From Sinosporangium siamense (GTDB taxonomy: Bacteria; Actinomycetota; Actinomycetes; Streptosporangiales; Streptosporangiaceae): a stretch of DNA of 64,000 nucleotides. This document shows, piece after piece, positions 35,232 through 43,977 of this stretch (position 1 is the stretch's first letter; every line of letters starts with the position of its first letter). Under the pieces are notes generated by a model, which was not told where the DNA came from, ran no database searches, and saw nothing but the letters and a program-made list of their open reading frames with translations. Position numbers and translations under genes: made by a program. The stretch is taken from the NCBI RefSeq assembly GCF_016863435.1, contig NZ_BOOW01000038.1, positions 1 to 64,000 of the forward strand, in the 5' to 3' direction.

Positions 35232-36008
35232 ATGTCACACGATGATCTGATTGAGCGCATTCGCAGACGAGCCTGGGATCCCGCCCGCCGACACGACCTG
35301 GTCTACGTCCCACTGGACTGGCTCAAACGTGAGTACGGCGAGAGCATCGAAAGCCGCATCCACCACACGCTGCAGCCGCTCCGTGAAAACGGCAGCGTGA
35401 CCCAACTCAGTTTCGACGACCCCATACCTGATCACCTCATAGAGGCCGCCTTGGAATCAGGTGCCACCGAAGCCGTCAAGTACTTCAGCAACGTCGCACA
35501 TGAGCCACCGTACCCGCCGATCTCTCATGCCGACCTGCTCGCCTGCGAAGAACGCATTGGTCACGAACTGCCAGAACTCCTCCGCAGGGTCTACACCGAG
35601 GTGAGCAATGGCGGCTTCGGCCCCGGCTACGACCTTCTCCACTTTCCCGTCAAGGACGACCCGGTGCCCCATAGGCACGGCTACCCCGATGCAGTCGAAA
35701 TCTTCGAACAAGATCCTGTGGTCAGCGAGGCACTGGGGTTCCCACTCGTGGGTGCAGGCTGCACTGTGTACTGGTACATGTCGCTCACTCAACCAGGCAA
35801 TCCCGTCTATCTCTGGGATGGCGCCGGATGGGACTTCCCCGAGGAACAGTCGCCTGAGGTCGGGATCGCGATCACCGTCCCGTCCTTGGCCGATTGGTTC
35901 GACGACTGGGTCAACGGACACGACTGGTACACCCAGCTGAGAGACGACACCACTGCGAAGCCATCGACCTCCCTGGAGGGCGACGCACTGGACGAGCCCC
36001 CGTTCTAA
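35232..36008 (+). CDS. SMI1/KNR4 (SUKH) family protein
   Basis: 258 residues from ATG at 35232; upstream codons to 35136 are open but Arg/Cys-rich and unlikely. N-terminal 90 residues form a helical unknown segment (HDDLIERIRRRAWDPARRHDL). Residues about 95-235 are a SUKH domain: PISHADLLACEERIGHELPELLRRVYTEVSNGGFGPGYDLL, DLWFDDWVNG-like C-terminus. SUKH proteins are frequent toxin-immunity proteins; here no toxin gene is adjacent. It lies just left of the integrative element boundary. Confidence 0.75.
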   Translation: MSHDDLIERIRRRAWDPARRHDLVYVPLDWLKREYGESIESRIHHTLQPLRENGSVTQLSFDDPIPDHLIEAALESGATEAVKYFSNVAHEPPYPPISHADLLACEERIGHELPELLRRVYTEVSNGGFGPGYDLLHFPVKDDPVPHRHGYPDAVEIFEQDPVVSEALGFPLVGAGCTVYWYMSLTQPGNPVYLWDGAGWDFPEEQSPEVGIAITVPSLADWFDDWVNGHDWYTQLRDDTTAKPSTSLEGDALDEPPF

Positions 36009-36188
36009 AGGGCATCGCAGAACATAGCCAGGCGGGCATCCTGCATAGATGGATGTCGTGTCACGAGCTGAGCCAGTGTGAGTGGAGCCGTTCACAGGGC
36101 TGCCCATGAGCCGGTCCGAGCGGCTGCTGCACGCGATGCGGGAGCGTAGCGGCGACAGACCGAGCCGGCTCTATGAGGCCCTTCGGTC

Positions 36189-36378
36189 ATGGTCGTCCAG
36201 ATTTACCTTCAGCACATCCACGCGACGACGCTCCTACTCGCCGGCGTCCCCGTTCACGTGGTCGCGGCCCACCTCGGACACGCCGACCCCGCGATCATTC
36301 TCCAGGTCTACCGCCCATGTGATCCGGGCGACCAAAGCCTCGGCGGCGGACATCTTCACAAAGACCGTCGGCGACTAG
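36189..36378 (+). pseudogene. integrase 3' remnant of an earlier element
   Basis: HIHATTLLLAGVPVHVVAAHLGHADPAI matches the C-terminal catalytic segment of the intact integrase at 55574-56794 almost residue for residue. The box Arg (HDLRH) is Gln here (LQH), a one-base insertion near 36312 moves the frame, and the tail RATKASAADIFTKTVGD continues in the other frame to a stop at 36378. The N-terminal 85% is missing. It is directly followed by an att copy, as in the intact element. Confidence 0.9.
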
Positions 36379-36415
36379 GCCGCGAGCCCTGCTAGCAAGA
36401 TCTCGATTCAGCCAA

Positions 36416-36516
36416 GAAACACTAAGGCCCGTGACCGGCGTTTCGCCTGTTCACGGGCCTTCTTATGTGGCGCGGCCGAGAGGACTCGAACCCCTAACCT
36501 TCTGATCCGTAGTCAG
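36416..36516. repeat. attL (left 101-bp direct repeat)
   Basis: Identical base for base to 56843-56943. The right 49 bp (36468-36516) equal the 3' half of tRNA-Arg from the CCA end through the anticodon loop; identity ends exactly there, as expected for a crossover in the anticodon stem-loop. The left 52 bp include a shared hairpin. Beyond 36516 the sequence no longer forms a tRNA. Confidence 0.95.
36424..36461. terminator. hairpin within attL
   Basis: AAGGCCCGTGA and TCACGGGCCTT form a perfect 11-bp stem around a 16-base loop that itself contains a small GGCG/CGCC stem. It sits downstream of the integrase remnant, as its twin does after the intact int gene, and probably terminates transcription from both sides. 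Confidence 0.75.
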
Positions 36517-36619
36517 GATCTGATCGTCCGGGAGCGTCCAGCACAGCCTTCAGGGCCTGGTCGAGTGAGGTCCAGACCCTCCCTAAGTCCACACTCGTTT
36601 GGTGCTGTCCAGAGGCGTT

Positions 36620-36644
36620 GTTAGCACCAGCGTTAGCAAGATCT
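36620..36644 (+). promoter_or_regulatory. integrase arm-type sites, left
   Basis: GTTAGCACC (36620) and GTTAGCAAGATCT (36632) are two copies spaced 12 bp. The same pair with 12-bp spacing lies on the other side of the core at 56806-56830, so in the excised circle they would flank attP as P and P' arms. Confidence 0.6.
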
Positions 36645-37164
36645 TTGGATCGCATGCTCGCCGAGAGCACCGGAACCGGGGCTGAATCCATCGCTACCGC
36701 GTACCGAGAGTGACGGCACCAGCGAACGGTAGGAGCGCAAGTTGCCGCTTAGGGCCTTCAGGCGGGGCCCACTCCACAGGTGAAATGACTATCGGGACGG
36801 CTTCGACGCTAACCGTAAACGTCTTGAACGTCTCTCAAACGCGGTGGCCCCGCCACTCCTCAACGGCAACGATCGCTACCAGTTCAACCGACGTCTAGTG
36901 CTGCGGAAACTAAGGACTGCCGGCAGTCGACGACTCGCCCTGAACCTGGCTTCCTACCACGGGACCACCCAGCTGACTTGACGTCGGTATTCACGGTCAC
37001 GAGACAAGGAGTGCAGCAATGGAACGGCTTGACCGGCAACGACAGTGCGTTCGCTACATCCAGGTCCTTCACAGGCTGCCTTGCGCGGGAACGAGTCTTC
37101 GAGCGCACTTCCAGGCGCTTTCCAGCAAGGGCGCCTCTTACCAGCTCGCCAAGCCGGCGGCGTC
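36645..37164. other. gap inside element, no supported gene
   Basis: About 520 bp between the arm sites and the first cargo gene. Short frames on both strands lack ribosome binding sites and family resemblance. The sequence is slightly less GC-rich than the flanks and may contain the promoter for the gene at 37165. Confidence 0.35.
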
Positions 37165-37665
37165 ATGAGAGCGGTCGGGGTCGGGTGGGGTGAGCATCCC
37201 TGGCCGACGAGGATCCGACGTCGAGACTCGTGCTTTCGCCGTATAGACGTACCGGGTTCACCGGTTGATGTGGGGGTGGTGCGGCGCTGGGTGCAGGGAC
37301 TGCTGATTCTGCACGGGGTCGGGAGCGAAGTCATCGAGGTGGCGGTGCTTCTGGTGAGCGAGCTGGTGGCGAACGCGGTGGTCCACTCCTGCTCCCGCCA
37401 CGGTGAGGTCACGGTGCTGCTGAAGGCGGACCGAGAGCGCGGCCGAATCCGTCTGGACGTGATCGACGACGGCCCCGCGGTCTCAGTGAGAGCCGTGCAT
37501 AAGAACCAAGAACACGAGGGAGGCCGGGGACTGTTGCTGGTGGAGGAGCTGGCCGACCGGTGGGGCTGCTACCCCGACGAGGACGGAACCGGCGTGTGGT
37601 TCGAGCTTGAGTCCTCCTGGTCAACTGGATGCCGGATGACGGTAGTGGGCGATGCACGCGGATAA
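37165..37665 (+). CDS. HATPase-fold ATP-binding protein (anti-sigma-kinase-like)
   Basis: 166 residues from ATG at 37165; the frame is open further upstream without a good start. It is a single HATPase_c_3 domain: N box VAVLLVSELVANAVVHS, G1 box LDVIDDGPA, G2 box GGRGLLLVEELADRWG, FELE. Proteins of this RsbW/SpoIIAB-like type are very common in actinomycetes and act as anti-sigma kinases or regulators. The next gene starts before its stop (14-bp overlap), so the two are co-translated. Confidence 0.85.
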   Translation: MRAVGVGWGEHPWPTRIRRRDSCFRRIDVPGSPVDVGVVRRWVQGLLILHGVGSEVIEVAVLLVSELVANAVVHSCSRHGEVTVLLKADRERGRIRLDVIDDGPAVSVRAVHKNQEHEGGRGLLLVEELADRWGCYPDEDGTGVWFELESSWSTGCRMTVVGDARG

Positions 37666-38233
37666 AGTCACGGCATCGCCAGCAACGAACACACCGGTGT
37701 TCAAGGACGCTCGGGGCCGACCGTTCGTCCCGCCAACCGGCATGGACGACCCCCGGCTACTGCTGGCGGCATACCGGCTCCGTCCTGATGGCATGATTTG
37801 GCGGCGGCTGTTCCCTTGCCGGCCTGAACAAGCCCGACACGTCAGGGCATTCGTGCGCACCATGATGCAGGACCTCCCCCTTATCGACGACGCGGTGGCC
37901 GTCGTATCGGAGCTGGTCAATGTGGCGGTGACACGCAATGAAGGCAGGCCGTACTTCACCTCCTTCATAGTGGAGGTTCAGCGGTACGGCCGACACGGGG
38001 AGCACTCGCGGGTGACCGTCTATGACTGCGGCCCTACCGGGATCCCCACCTTCAGAGAACGGCACAACACCGCTCAAGACGAGCCCGTTCCGGACACCAC
38101 AGACGGACTTGCCCTACTGATCCTCCACGGCCTGGCCGATGCGGTGGGGTACTGGGACGGCCCGCACGGCACACCGACTTACCCGATGCGGGCTGAGTTC
38201 CCTGACCACCGTCTCTTGGATGGCGGCCCCTGA
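37652..38233 (+). CDS. divergent HATPase-like partner protein
   Basis: 193 residues. It keeps the layout of the upstream gene in weakened form: VAVVSELVNVAVTRNEG in place of the N box, TVYDCGPTGIP for G1 and GLALLILHGLADAVGYW for G2. The catalytic/Mg-binding Asn pattern is degenerate, so ATP binding is doubtful. Overlap with the preceding gene suggests a heteromeric pair in which this subunit is regulatory. Function unknown. Confidence 0.6.
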   Translation: MHADKVTASPATNTPVFKDARGRPFVPPTGMDDPRLLLAAYRLRPDGMIWRRLFPCRPEQARHVRAFVRTMMQDLPLIDDAVAVVSELVNVAVTRNEGRPYFTSFIVEVQRYGRHGEHSRVTVYDCGPTGIPTFRERHNTAQDEPVPDTTDGLALLILHGLADAVGYWDGPHGTPTYPMRAEFPDHRLLDGGP

Positions 38234-38416
38234 GACCGCTCCTCTTCACCTTGAGCTCCCTGTGAGGCATGGCGGACGTACGCCCTCCGCCTGACGCCCC
38301 CAGGCCGGTGTTCCACGGCCCTTGTAGGAGCCGCCGCTCCTAACAACCGGAGGGAGAGCCCAGCGACGAGTTTCCCAGGTGCACCTGCCCACAGCCCCGA
38401 CCATAGGAGCGACCTT

Positions 38417-38860
38417 ATGCCGCCCTATCTGCGGATAGTCAACCTGATCAGGACCGACATCAGCGAGGGCAGGCTTGCCCCCGGCGATCTCCTGCCCTCC
38501 GAATCCGAGCTAATGAGACGGCACAGTGTCTGTCGTGGCACGGTACGACGGGCAATAGCCGTCCTCTGCCGAGACGGCGCCATCCACACCATCCACCCCG
38601 AGGGCTCCTATGTGGGCTCGCGTTCGGTGCCCAGGCGGCGTCTCCCCCGCAAGTATGACCTGGTCGCTGCCGACCTGAGACAGCAGATCGACAGTGGCCG
38701 GCTGCCCCCGGGCGATCGGCTACCTACCGAGGCAGAGTTGGCCAAGCACTACAGAGTTTCGCAAAGCACAGTGCAAGCTGCGGTGGCACTACTGCGAGCC
38801 GATCATCTCGTGTTCACCGTTCTGGGAAGAGGCGTTTTCGTGGTCGATTGTCGACACTAG
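38417..38860 (+). CDS. tandem GntR-type winged-helix protein
   Basis: 147 residues, preceded by AGGAG. Two GntR DNA-binding domains lie head to tail: residues 1-70 (LRIVNLIRTDISEGRLAPGD, LPSESELMRRHSVCRGTVRRAI) and 76-147 (YDLVAADLRQQIDSGRLPPGD, LPTEAELAKHYRVSQSTVQAAV). There is no effector-binding domain. A protein with the same double architecture lies at 47914. The IS5 element is inserted exactly at the CTAG containing its TAG stop, which the target duplication preserves. Confidence 0.82.
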   Translation: MPPYLRIVNLIRTDISEGRLAPGDLLPSESELMRRHSVCRGTVRRAIAVLCRDGAIHTIHPEGSYVGSRSVPRRRLPRKYDLVAADLRQQIDSGRLPPGDRLPTEAELAKHYRVSQSTVQAAVALLRADHLVFTVLGRGVFVVDCRH

Positions 38861-39799
38861 AGGGTGTCTGAGAAGTCGTCATCGTGACGCTCCGAGACGA
38901 TGAAGGAGCAGCATGCAGGTCGCGGCGTAGATGACACTCTCAGAGGCCCTGATCAGGAACTCGTAGTCGCGCGACAGGCGCCGGTACCTCCCCAGCCAGG
39001 CGAACGTCCGCTCCACCACCCAGCGGCGCGGGACCACCGCGATCCGGGCCACCTCGCGTGGCGGCGCGCCCTTTTTGGCCCATGTACGCCGTGCCCCGCC
39101 GTCCGCACGGACGGTGATCTGCACGGTCAGGCCGAGCTCCTCGCGTGCCCAGCCTGTGAAGCGCTCACCGCGGTAGCCCTGGTCCGCCCAGAGGTGACGC
39201 AGTCGGGGCAGGCGGTCTGCGGTGCGCAGCAGCAACACCGCGGCCCCCTCCCGGTCGTCGACGCTCGCCGGGCTGACACAGGTGCCCAGCACCAGCCCCA
39301 GGGTGTCCACCAGCAGGTGCCGTTTGACCCCGAACACCTTCTTGGCGCCGTCGTACCCGTGCAGACCGCCCCGCTCGGTGCCCTTCACGCTCTGGCTGTC
39401 GATCACGCCCGCGCTCGGGGCGGGATCCCGGCCCCGGCGGATGCGCTCCCGTTCGCGCAGGGCCGCCGCGACGGCCTCCCAGCGGTTCTCCTCCCGCCAG
39501 AGCCGCCAGTAGTGGTAAACGGTCTGCCAGGGCGGAAAGTCGTGCGGCAGCAGCCGCCATGCGCAGCCGGCACGCAGCCAGTAGGCGATCGCGTCCACGA
39601 TCTCCCGACGGTGGTGCACCACCGGGCGGCCCCCGGGCTTCGGCGCGGGGATCAGGGGTTCCAGCAGTGCCCACTCCCGATCGGTGAGGTCGGTCGGGTA
39701 GGGGCGGCGGTGACCGGGCATGGGGGACCTCCCGTACCCAGCACCTCATAAAGGGGACATCACGACCAGTTACTGGTCGGCCAGCTTTTCAGACACCCT
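38861..39799. mobile_element. IS5-family insertion sequence (939 bp)
   Basis: Terminal inverted repeats AGGGTGTCTGAGAAG (38861-38875) and, in complement, AGGGTGTCTGAAAAG (39785-39799) match 14/15. It is flanked by a CTAG target duplication at 38857-38860 and 39800-39803. One transposase gene fills the element. Ends, duplication and an uninterrupted transposase indicate a recent, probably functional insertion. Confidence 0.92.
38879..39721 (-). CDS. IS5-family transposase
   Basis: 280 residues. LTDREWALLEPLIPAPKPGG is the DUF4096 start typical of IS5 group transposases, followed by WLRAGCAWRLLPHDFPPW. The DDE residues are visible in VIDSQSVKGTERGG (D), HLWADQGYRGERF (D) and WVVERTFAWLGRYRRLSRDYE (E). 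Uninterrupted and located wholly within the inverted repeats. Confidence 0.93.
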   Translation of the reverse strand: MPGHRRPYPTDLTDREWALLEPLIPAPKPGGRPVVHHRREIVDAIAYWLRAGCAWRLLPHDFPPWQTVYHYWRLWREENRWEAVAAALRERERIRRGRDPAPSAGVIDSQSVKGTERGGLHGYDGAKKVFGVKRHLLVDTLGLVLGTCVSPASVDDREGAAVLLLRTADRLPRLRHLWADQGYRGERFTGWAREELGLTVQITVRADGGARRTWAKKGAPPREVARIAVVPRRWVVERTFAWLGRYRRLSRDYEFLIRASESVIYAATCMLLLHRLGASR

Positions 39800-39802
39800 C
39801 TA

Positions 39803-40973
39803 GAGAGATTCAAAGGTGAGGGTTAGGTACCGTCACCTGAGCGTCAGATGGCAGGCCGTCGCCGGGATGCGATGCCTAAGGCATGAGATATCCCGATGGC
39901 GGTGGACTGACCGCCGAGCAGCGCAAGCGCCGCGAGATCCTCCGGATGCGGGCGGCCGACCGGTTCGCCGAGGGCGCCACCGACATCCAGATCGCCCGCG
40001 AGCTGCGTGTCACCCCGATGTCGGTCGGCCGGTGGCGCAGGGCGCTGGAGAGCGGCGGACGCGGGGCCCTGCTCTCCAGGGGAGCCGGCGGCGCCGGGTG
40101 CAAGCTCAGCCCGGCCCAGCTCACCGACCTGCAGAAGGTGCTGGAGGAGGGCCCGGCCGCCTTCGGCTGGGACGACCTGCGCTGGACCCTGGCCCGGATC
40201 GCCGAGATGATCGACCGCCTGTACCGGGGTGGATTACACCCAGGCCGGGGTGAGCTACCTGCTGCGGCGCATCGGATGGAGTCGGCAGGTTCCGACCAGG
40301 CGCGCTGCCGAGCGCGACGAGGAGGCGGTGTCGACCTGGAGGCGGGAGGGGTGGGAGCAGGTAAAAAAAGAGCAGCGGGCGAGCAGGGCGCCTGGATCGT
40401 CTTCGAGGACGAGGCCGGACGTTCCCTGAGGTCGCCGCTGGGGCGCACCTGGGGGCGCAGAGGCCGCACGCCTGTCGTGTCGCTGCCCGCCGGAGGAGGC
40501 GGGCGGGTCTCGATCGCGGGCCTGGTCGCCGTCAGGCCGGGGCACCGGCCGAAGCTGCTGTTTCGCACCCGCGGCCGCCCGGCGCGCAGGGGCGGGCGCA
40601 AGGGGTTCGCCGAGGCGGACTACGCCTCGCTGCTCGACGGCGCGCACCGCACGCTGGGCGGGCCGATCGTGCTGGTGTGGGACAACCTGAACACGCACAC
40701 CTCGGCCGCGATGCGGCGGCTGATCGAGGTCCGGCCGTGGCTGACGGTGTTCCGCCTTCCGGCCTACGCGCCGGAGCTGAACCCGGTCGAGGCGGTGTGG
40801 GCGCACATGAAGAGGAGCATGGCCAACCTGCCGCTGCGGACCGTGGAGGAGCTGGTGTCGGCGGTGCGCGGCCGACTCAGGCGCATGCAGTACCGGCCCG
40901 ATCTTATCGCCGGGTTCGTCGCCAAGACGGGGCTGGGCTTCCAGCCGCCATAACTTCCGCCTTTAAATCTCTC
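39803..40973. mobile_element. IS630-family insertion sequence (1171 bp)
   Basis: Ends GAGAGATTCAAAGG (39803) and, in complement, GAGAGATTTAAAGG (ending 40973) form imperfect inverted repeats, flanked by TA duplications at 39801-39802 and 40974-40975 as expected for IS630. It abuts the IS5 copy: both entered the same original CTAG, and the first base of this element completes the right CTAG of the IS5 insertion. Confidence 0.88.
39883..40953 (+). pseudogene. IS630-family transposase, frameshifted
   Basis: The N-terminal HTH part ([14 protein letters not shown]...[15 protein letters not shown]) is in the frame of 39883 up to about 40220. The true continuation, [22 protein letters not shown], is one frame over after a GGGG run at about 40226-40229, which suggests a one-base insertion. 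A second switch back at A7 (about 40363-40369) is the normal programmed -1 site of this IS group. The catalytic part is then intact: [10 protein letters not shown] (D), [11 protein letters not shown] (D), [15 protein letters not shown] (E). The first shift probably inactivates it. Confidence 0.82.
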
Positions 40974-41235
40974 TAGGTGGAGGACAAGCCATAAAAATGG
41001 GCGATAGTGATTAGTTTGTGGGCCAAGGTCGTAGACCAGCCGACTACCTGTGGGGCCGTCATCCTTGACCAGCCACCTCATTCCGGTGGCAACACGACCT
41101 GGAGCAGATGGGACGTGACCTGCCCTACCATCATTGGCACCGGAAGCGGCGCGGCAGGAAGCCCGAGCCAGCCACCACTGTTCTACTTCCCGACAAGAAA
41201 GATAGTTCGGCGATGTCCAGCGTATCATCTATGGG

Positions 41236-43140
41236 GTGACTCTCGTCTTAGCGCTTGCCTCAGAGCATCAGCTGCACATGACCTGCGATTTTAAATTAAC
41301 CGACGCAAGGACCGGTAAGCCATTAACTTACAACGCTCACAAATTAATATCCGTTCGAAGTTCCACACTACAGGCCATCGTTGGATTCACCGGGATTGCA
41401 ACGTTCGGACGAGAGCCTGTGGGGGTGTGGATTGCCAGGAAAGTAGCAGAGCTTCCCGATAAAGCCGATCTCGACGCACTTATAGCAGCATTGCGCCAAG
41501 CATCGAGTCAGCTGGAAAAGTTGCCGAGGAGCATATGGAAGTTTAGGCATTTGACATTTGTTGTGGGAGCGATCCAGGGCTCTCAGGCAGTAGTGGCACT
41601 TCTGTCAAACTTCCAAGACTTAAGCGGCCTATTCCTCGACGACAGCTCAGCACCGGAGAGCGACCTCCGGCTGAGTGTAATGCGACCAAGCAAGCCGAGT
41701 CTGATCGTCGCAGGCGAGGTAAGATCTATCCGTAAGGATGAACGCAAGTCGATTGAACGGAGCCTGCGCGCCAATATCGATCAAGAAGTTATTAGAGAAA
41801 GACTTGCCGCTTTGAACAGGAAGGCCGCCCAGCGCACCAATACAGTAAGCCAGGGCTGCCACTCTGGGAGTATTATCGCAACAGGAAGCGGTGCGTCACA
41901 GGCATTTTTAGTTGAACAGACCGGCGACTTTATCCCTCCTGATATACAGGAGATGTTCAATCGAGTTGGCCTCAAGCTCAACAGAGGGAAGCTGCCAGAT
42001 GGATCGCCCGCACCGATAGTAGTGAGGGGCGCTACTTCCTATAGCTATTCTCCCTCTCCCAGCTATTTTCGCGAACAATTCAAGCTTCGACCAAACGACT
42101 CGGAGCTCTGGAACAATTTTGGCGCCTATGAGGATCATCAAGGTCGCACCGAGTCCGCCCGTACGGCATTTCAGAAAGCCTTAGAACTCAAACCAGACAA
42201 CTTCATCGCGGCGCGGAACCTCGGCTCCCTGGTGTGGAGGGTAGACGGCAACCGCGAAGAAGCCCGGCGCCTGTTCGACATTGCCCTAACCGATCCGGAG
42301 GACAGTTGGCGCCGTACCACCTTGGCTTACTTCGCTGAAGCCGTCTTGCACTTTGAGGGCGATGTTCAAGCTGCCCATGAAACGTACAAATCGGCAGTCG
42401 AAGGAGAGTTCGTAGCGTGGATCGCGGCTAAGTATGCATGGTTCCTCCTCCAGTACAAGCCGGCGTTGATCGAGGAAGCACGGAATCTAATAGATGAATC
42501 ACTGAAGCAGGACCCTCATCTCGCTTGGGCCCTCCTAGGGAAGGCCCAGTGCCTATGGCATCTTGATCGAGACCCAGACGCTGCTTTCCGCATGCTATTG
42601 GACTACCTACCTAGATTCGAGAAAGACATAACTTTTCTCGCTTCCACACTCCACATGAGCCTCGTGTCGCAACACCTTGCTGCTGCTGAAGAGCTGCTGG
42701 CACAGTTGACCCGCTCGAAAGATGCCGCCGAAGACATCAAGATATCGTTTAAAGGTATACTCGATTTATGTCAGGGGAAAAGCCTTGACGTGGCAGCTGC
42801 AAGCTTCATTGCATCAGAAGCCGAAACTGATTTAATCAACCTAGCCGCCGTTAGGTGGTCGCAAGGTAGGGACGCGGAAGGGCGCGAAGCTCTCGATAAT
42901 ATCAGAGGAGAACACCTTACTGCTGGCGCTTATGCCGAACTCGTAATTACCAAGGATCTAGTCGAGGGTACATCTTTCGACGCTATTACATCTACCCTGC
43001 AAGAGCTCATCTCTTCGAGACGTATTGCCGTATTCGATCCCACTCTGTTTAGAGGTCTCGCAAATCACGCCGATGTTGATCCGGAGATCAAACTAAAACT
43101 AAGCACGCTACTTAGAGTGATCAATGAAGCCCAAGTGTAA
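41236..43140 (+). CDS. proteasome/HslV-like Ntn-hydrolase domain fused to TPRs
   Basis: 634 residues from GTG. After Met removal Thr1 would be exposed: TLVLALASEHQLHMTCDFKL aligns with proteasome-beta/HslV N-termini, with Asp at position 17 and a Lys at 35 (NAHKL) near the expected Lys33, then LQAIVGFTGIATFG. Strands such as LTFVVGAIQGSQAVVALLSNF and a GCHSGSIIATGSGASQAFLVE segment complete an Ntn-like domain (about 1-240). Residues about 285-470 carry roughly four TPRs (LWNNFGAYEDHQGRTESA). GC is far lower than neighbours, with several TTA codons (the first is codon 5), indicating foreign origin. Catalysis and role are inferred; no known family name applies. Confidence 0.6.
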   Translation: MTLVLALASEHQLHMTCDFKLTDARTGKPLTYNAHKLISVRSSTLQAIVGFTGIATFGREPVGVWIARKVAELPDKADLDALIAALRQASSQLEKLPRSIWKFRHLTFVVGAIQGSQAVVALLSNFQDLSGLFLDDSSAPESDLRLSVMRPSKPSLIVAGEVRSIRKDERKSIERSLRANIDQEVIRERLAALNRKAAQRTNTVSQGCHSGSIIATGSGASQAFLVEQTGDFIPPDIQEMFNRVGLKLNRGKLPDGSPAPIVVRGATSYSYSPSPSYFREQFKLRPNDSELWNNFGAYEDHQGRTESARTAFQKALELKPDNFIAARNLGSLVWRVDGNREEARRLFDIALTDPEDSWRRTTLAYFAEAVLHFEGDVQAAHETYKSAVEGEFVAWIAAKYAWFLLQYKPALIEEARNLIDESLKQDPHLAWALLGKAQCLWHLDRDPDAAFRMLLDYLPRFEKDITFLASTLHMSLVSQHLAAAEELLAQLTRSKDAAEDIKISFKGILDLCQGKSLDVAAASFIASEAETDLINLAAVRWSQGRDAEGREALDNIRGEHLTAGAYAELVITKDLVEGTSFDAITSTLQELISSRRIAVFDPTLFRGLANHADVDPEIKLKLSTLLRVINEAQV

Positions 43141-43977
43141 CTATCTATGCCGTTGACCACCTGGGACACGAGAGACGCAAGTCAACCCACCGCCAGAGCA
43201 GCGTGCGAGATGGCTATTTCGGACAGAGGTATGATCCGACACTTTGGCCAAATTGGATCTTCTTGATGTAGCAGACGAAGAAGTGCTGCTGCTTCGCCTT
43301 CAGTCGGACCTTTCGACTTCTGAGACATTTGCCGTGTCTCGAGTCAACGGTAGGCATGAGTCTGAAGATGTGACCTGAATAAATCACGCAAACAGGGTTT
43401 GCAGGAAATAGAGAAATAGTCTTGTTGGTAAACACAGCACAGGGCGACTATGTGGCGGATATTGCGCATTGACAGCCCGAGCTGTAGCCAGTCTAAGATC
43501 CATGCTGCCTAAGATCGCCTAACAAGGTGATTGGATTGTGAAGCGGAGAGTACGACCTATGCAGACGGCACCCGCCACTGCGCCCCCTCCCCACTATCAT
43601 TCAGCACGTGGTGGAGCCTCATCCCGAGACGACGACTCGGGATACGCCAGAGACGGTCTCGCCTCCTCACCACAGGTTTTGCATGATGCCGCTCCACAGC
43701 GTTCGAGGACAGGGCATGAGGGACGAATGCCTTGTCGACGGTCGCCCTTCACCCGTGACTGCCGAATCCCGTGGCGACCGTAACGCCCACTGGCAGACAC
43801 GTACAGGATGCAGTTGCATCTACGGCGCCTGCCCTATCAGGAGTCTCTACGGCCCTTGTGTGCAGGCAGATCTTTCGACCTGCACAATGCGAGAACAGGT
43901 TGTGTGGCGCGGTTTCATGGGTTTGCGATTAGGTAACGGAGCGCGTGCGCGCTGCTCGGGATGCCTACACAGAAGGT
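43141..43977. other. 837-bp low-GC gap between cargo genes
   Basis: No gene can be supported. A GTG-started frame from 43608 runs into the next gene in another frame but has a disordered, Cys-rich translation; a minus-strand frame at 43214-43435 is AT-rich and basic. The stretch likely contains the promoter of the STAND gene. Confidence 0.35.

Noticed and set aside
36494-36691. Small minus-strand ORF overlapping attL
   Set aside because: It overlaps the att core and arm sites, lacks a ribosome binding site and has no recognisable motif.
40974-41228. Minus-strand frame (WLVKDDGPTGSRLVYDLGPQ) between IS630 and the Ntn-TPR gene
   Set aside because: Reads somewhat like protein but it runs into the IS end and has no start context or family match; possibly a fragment, not callable.
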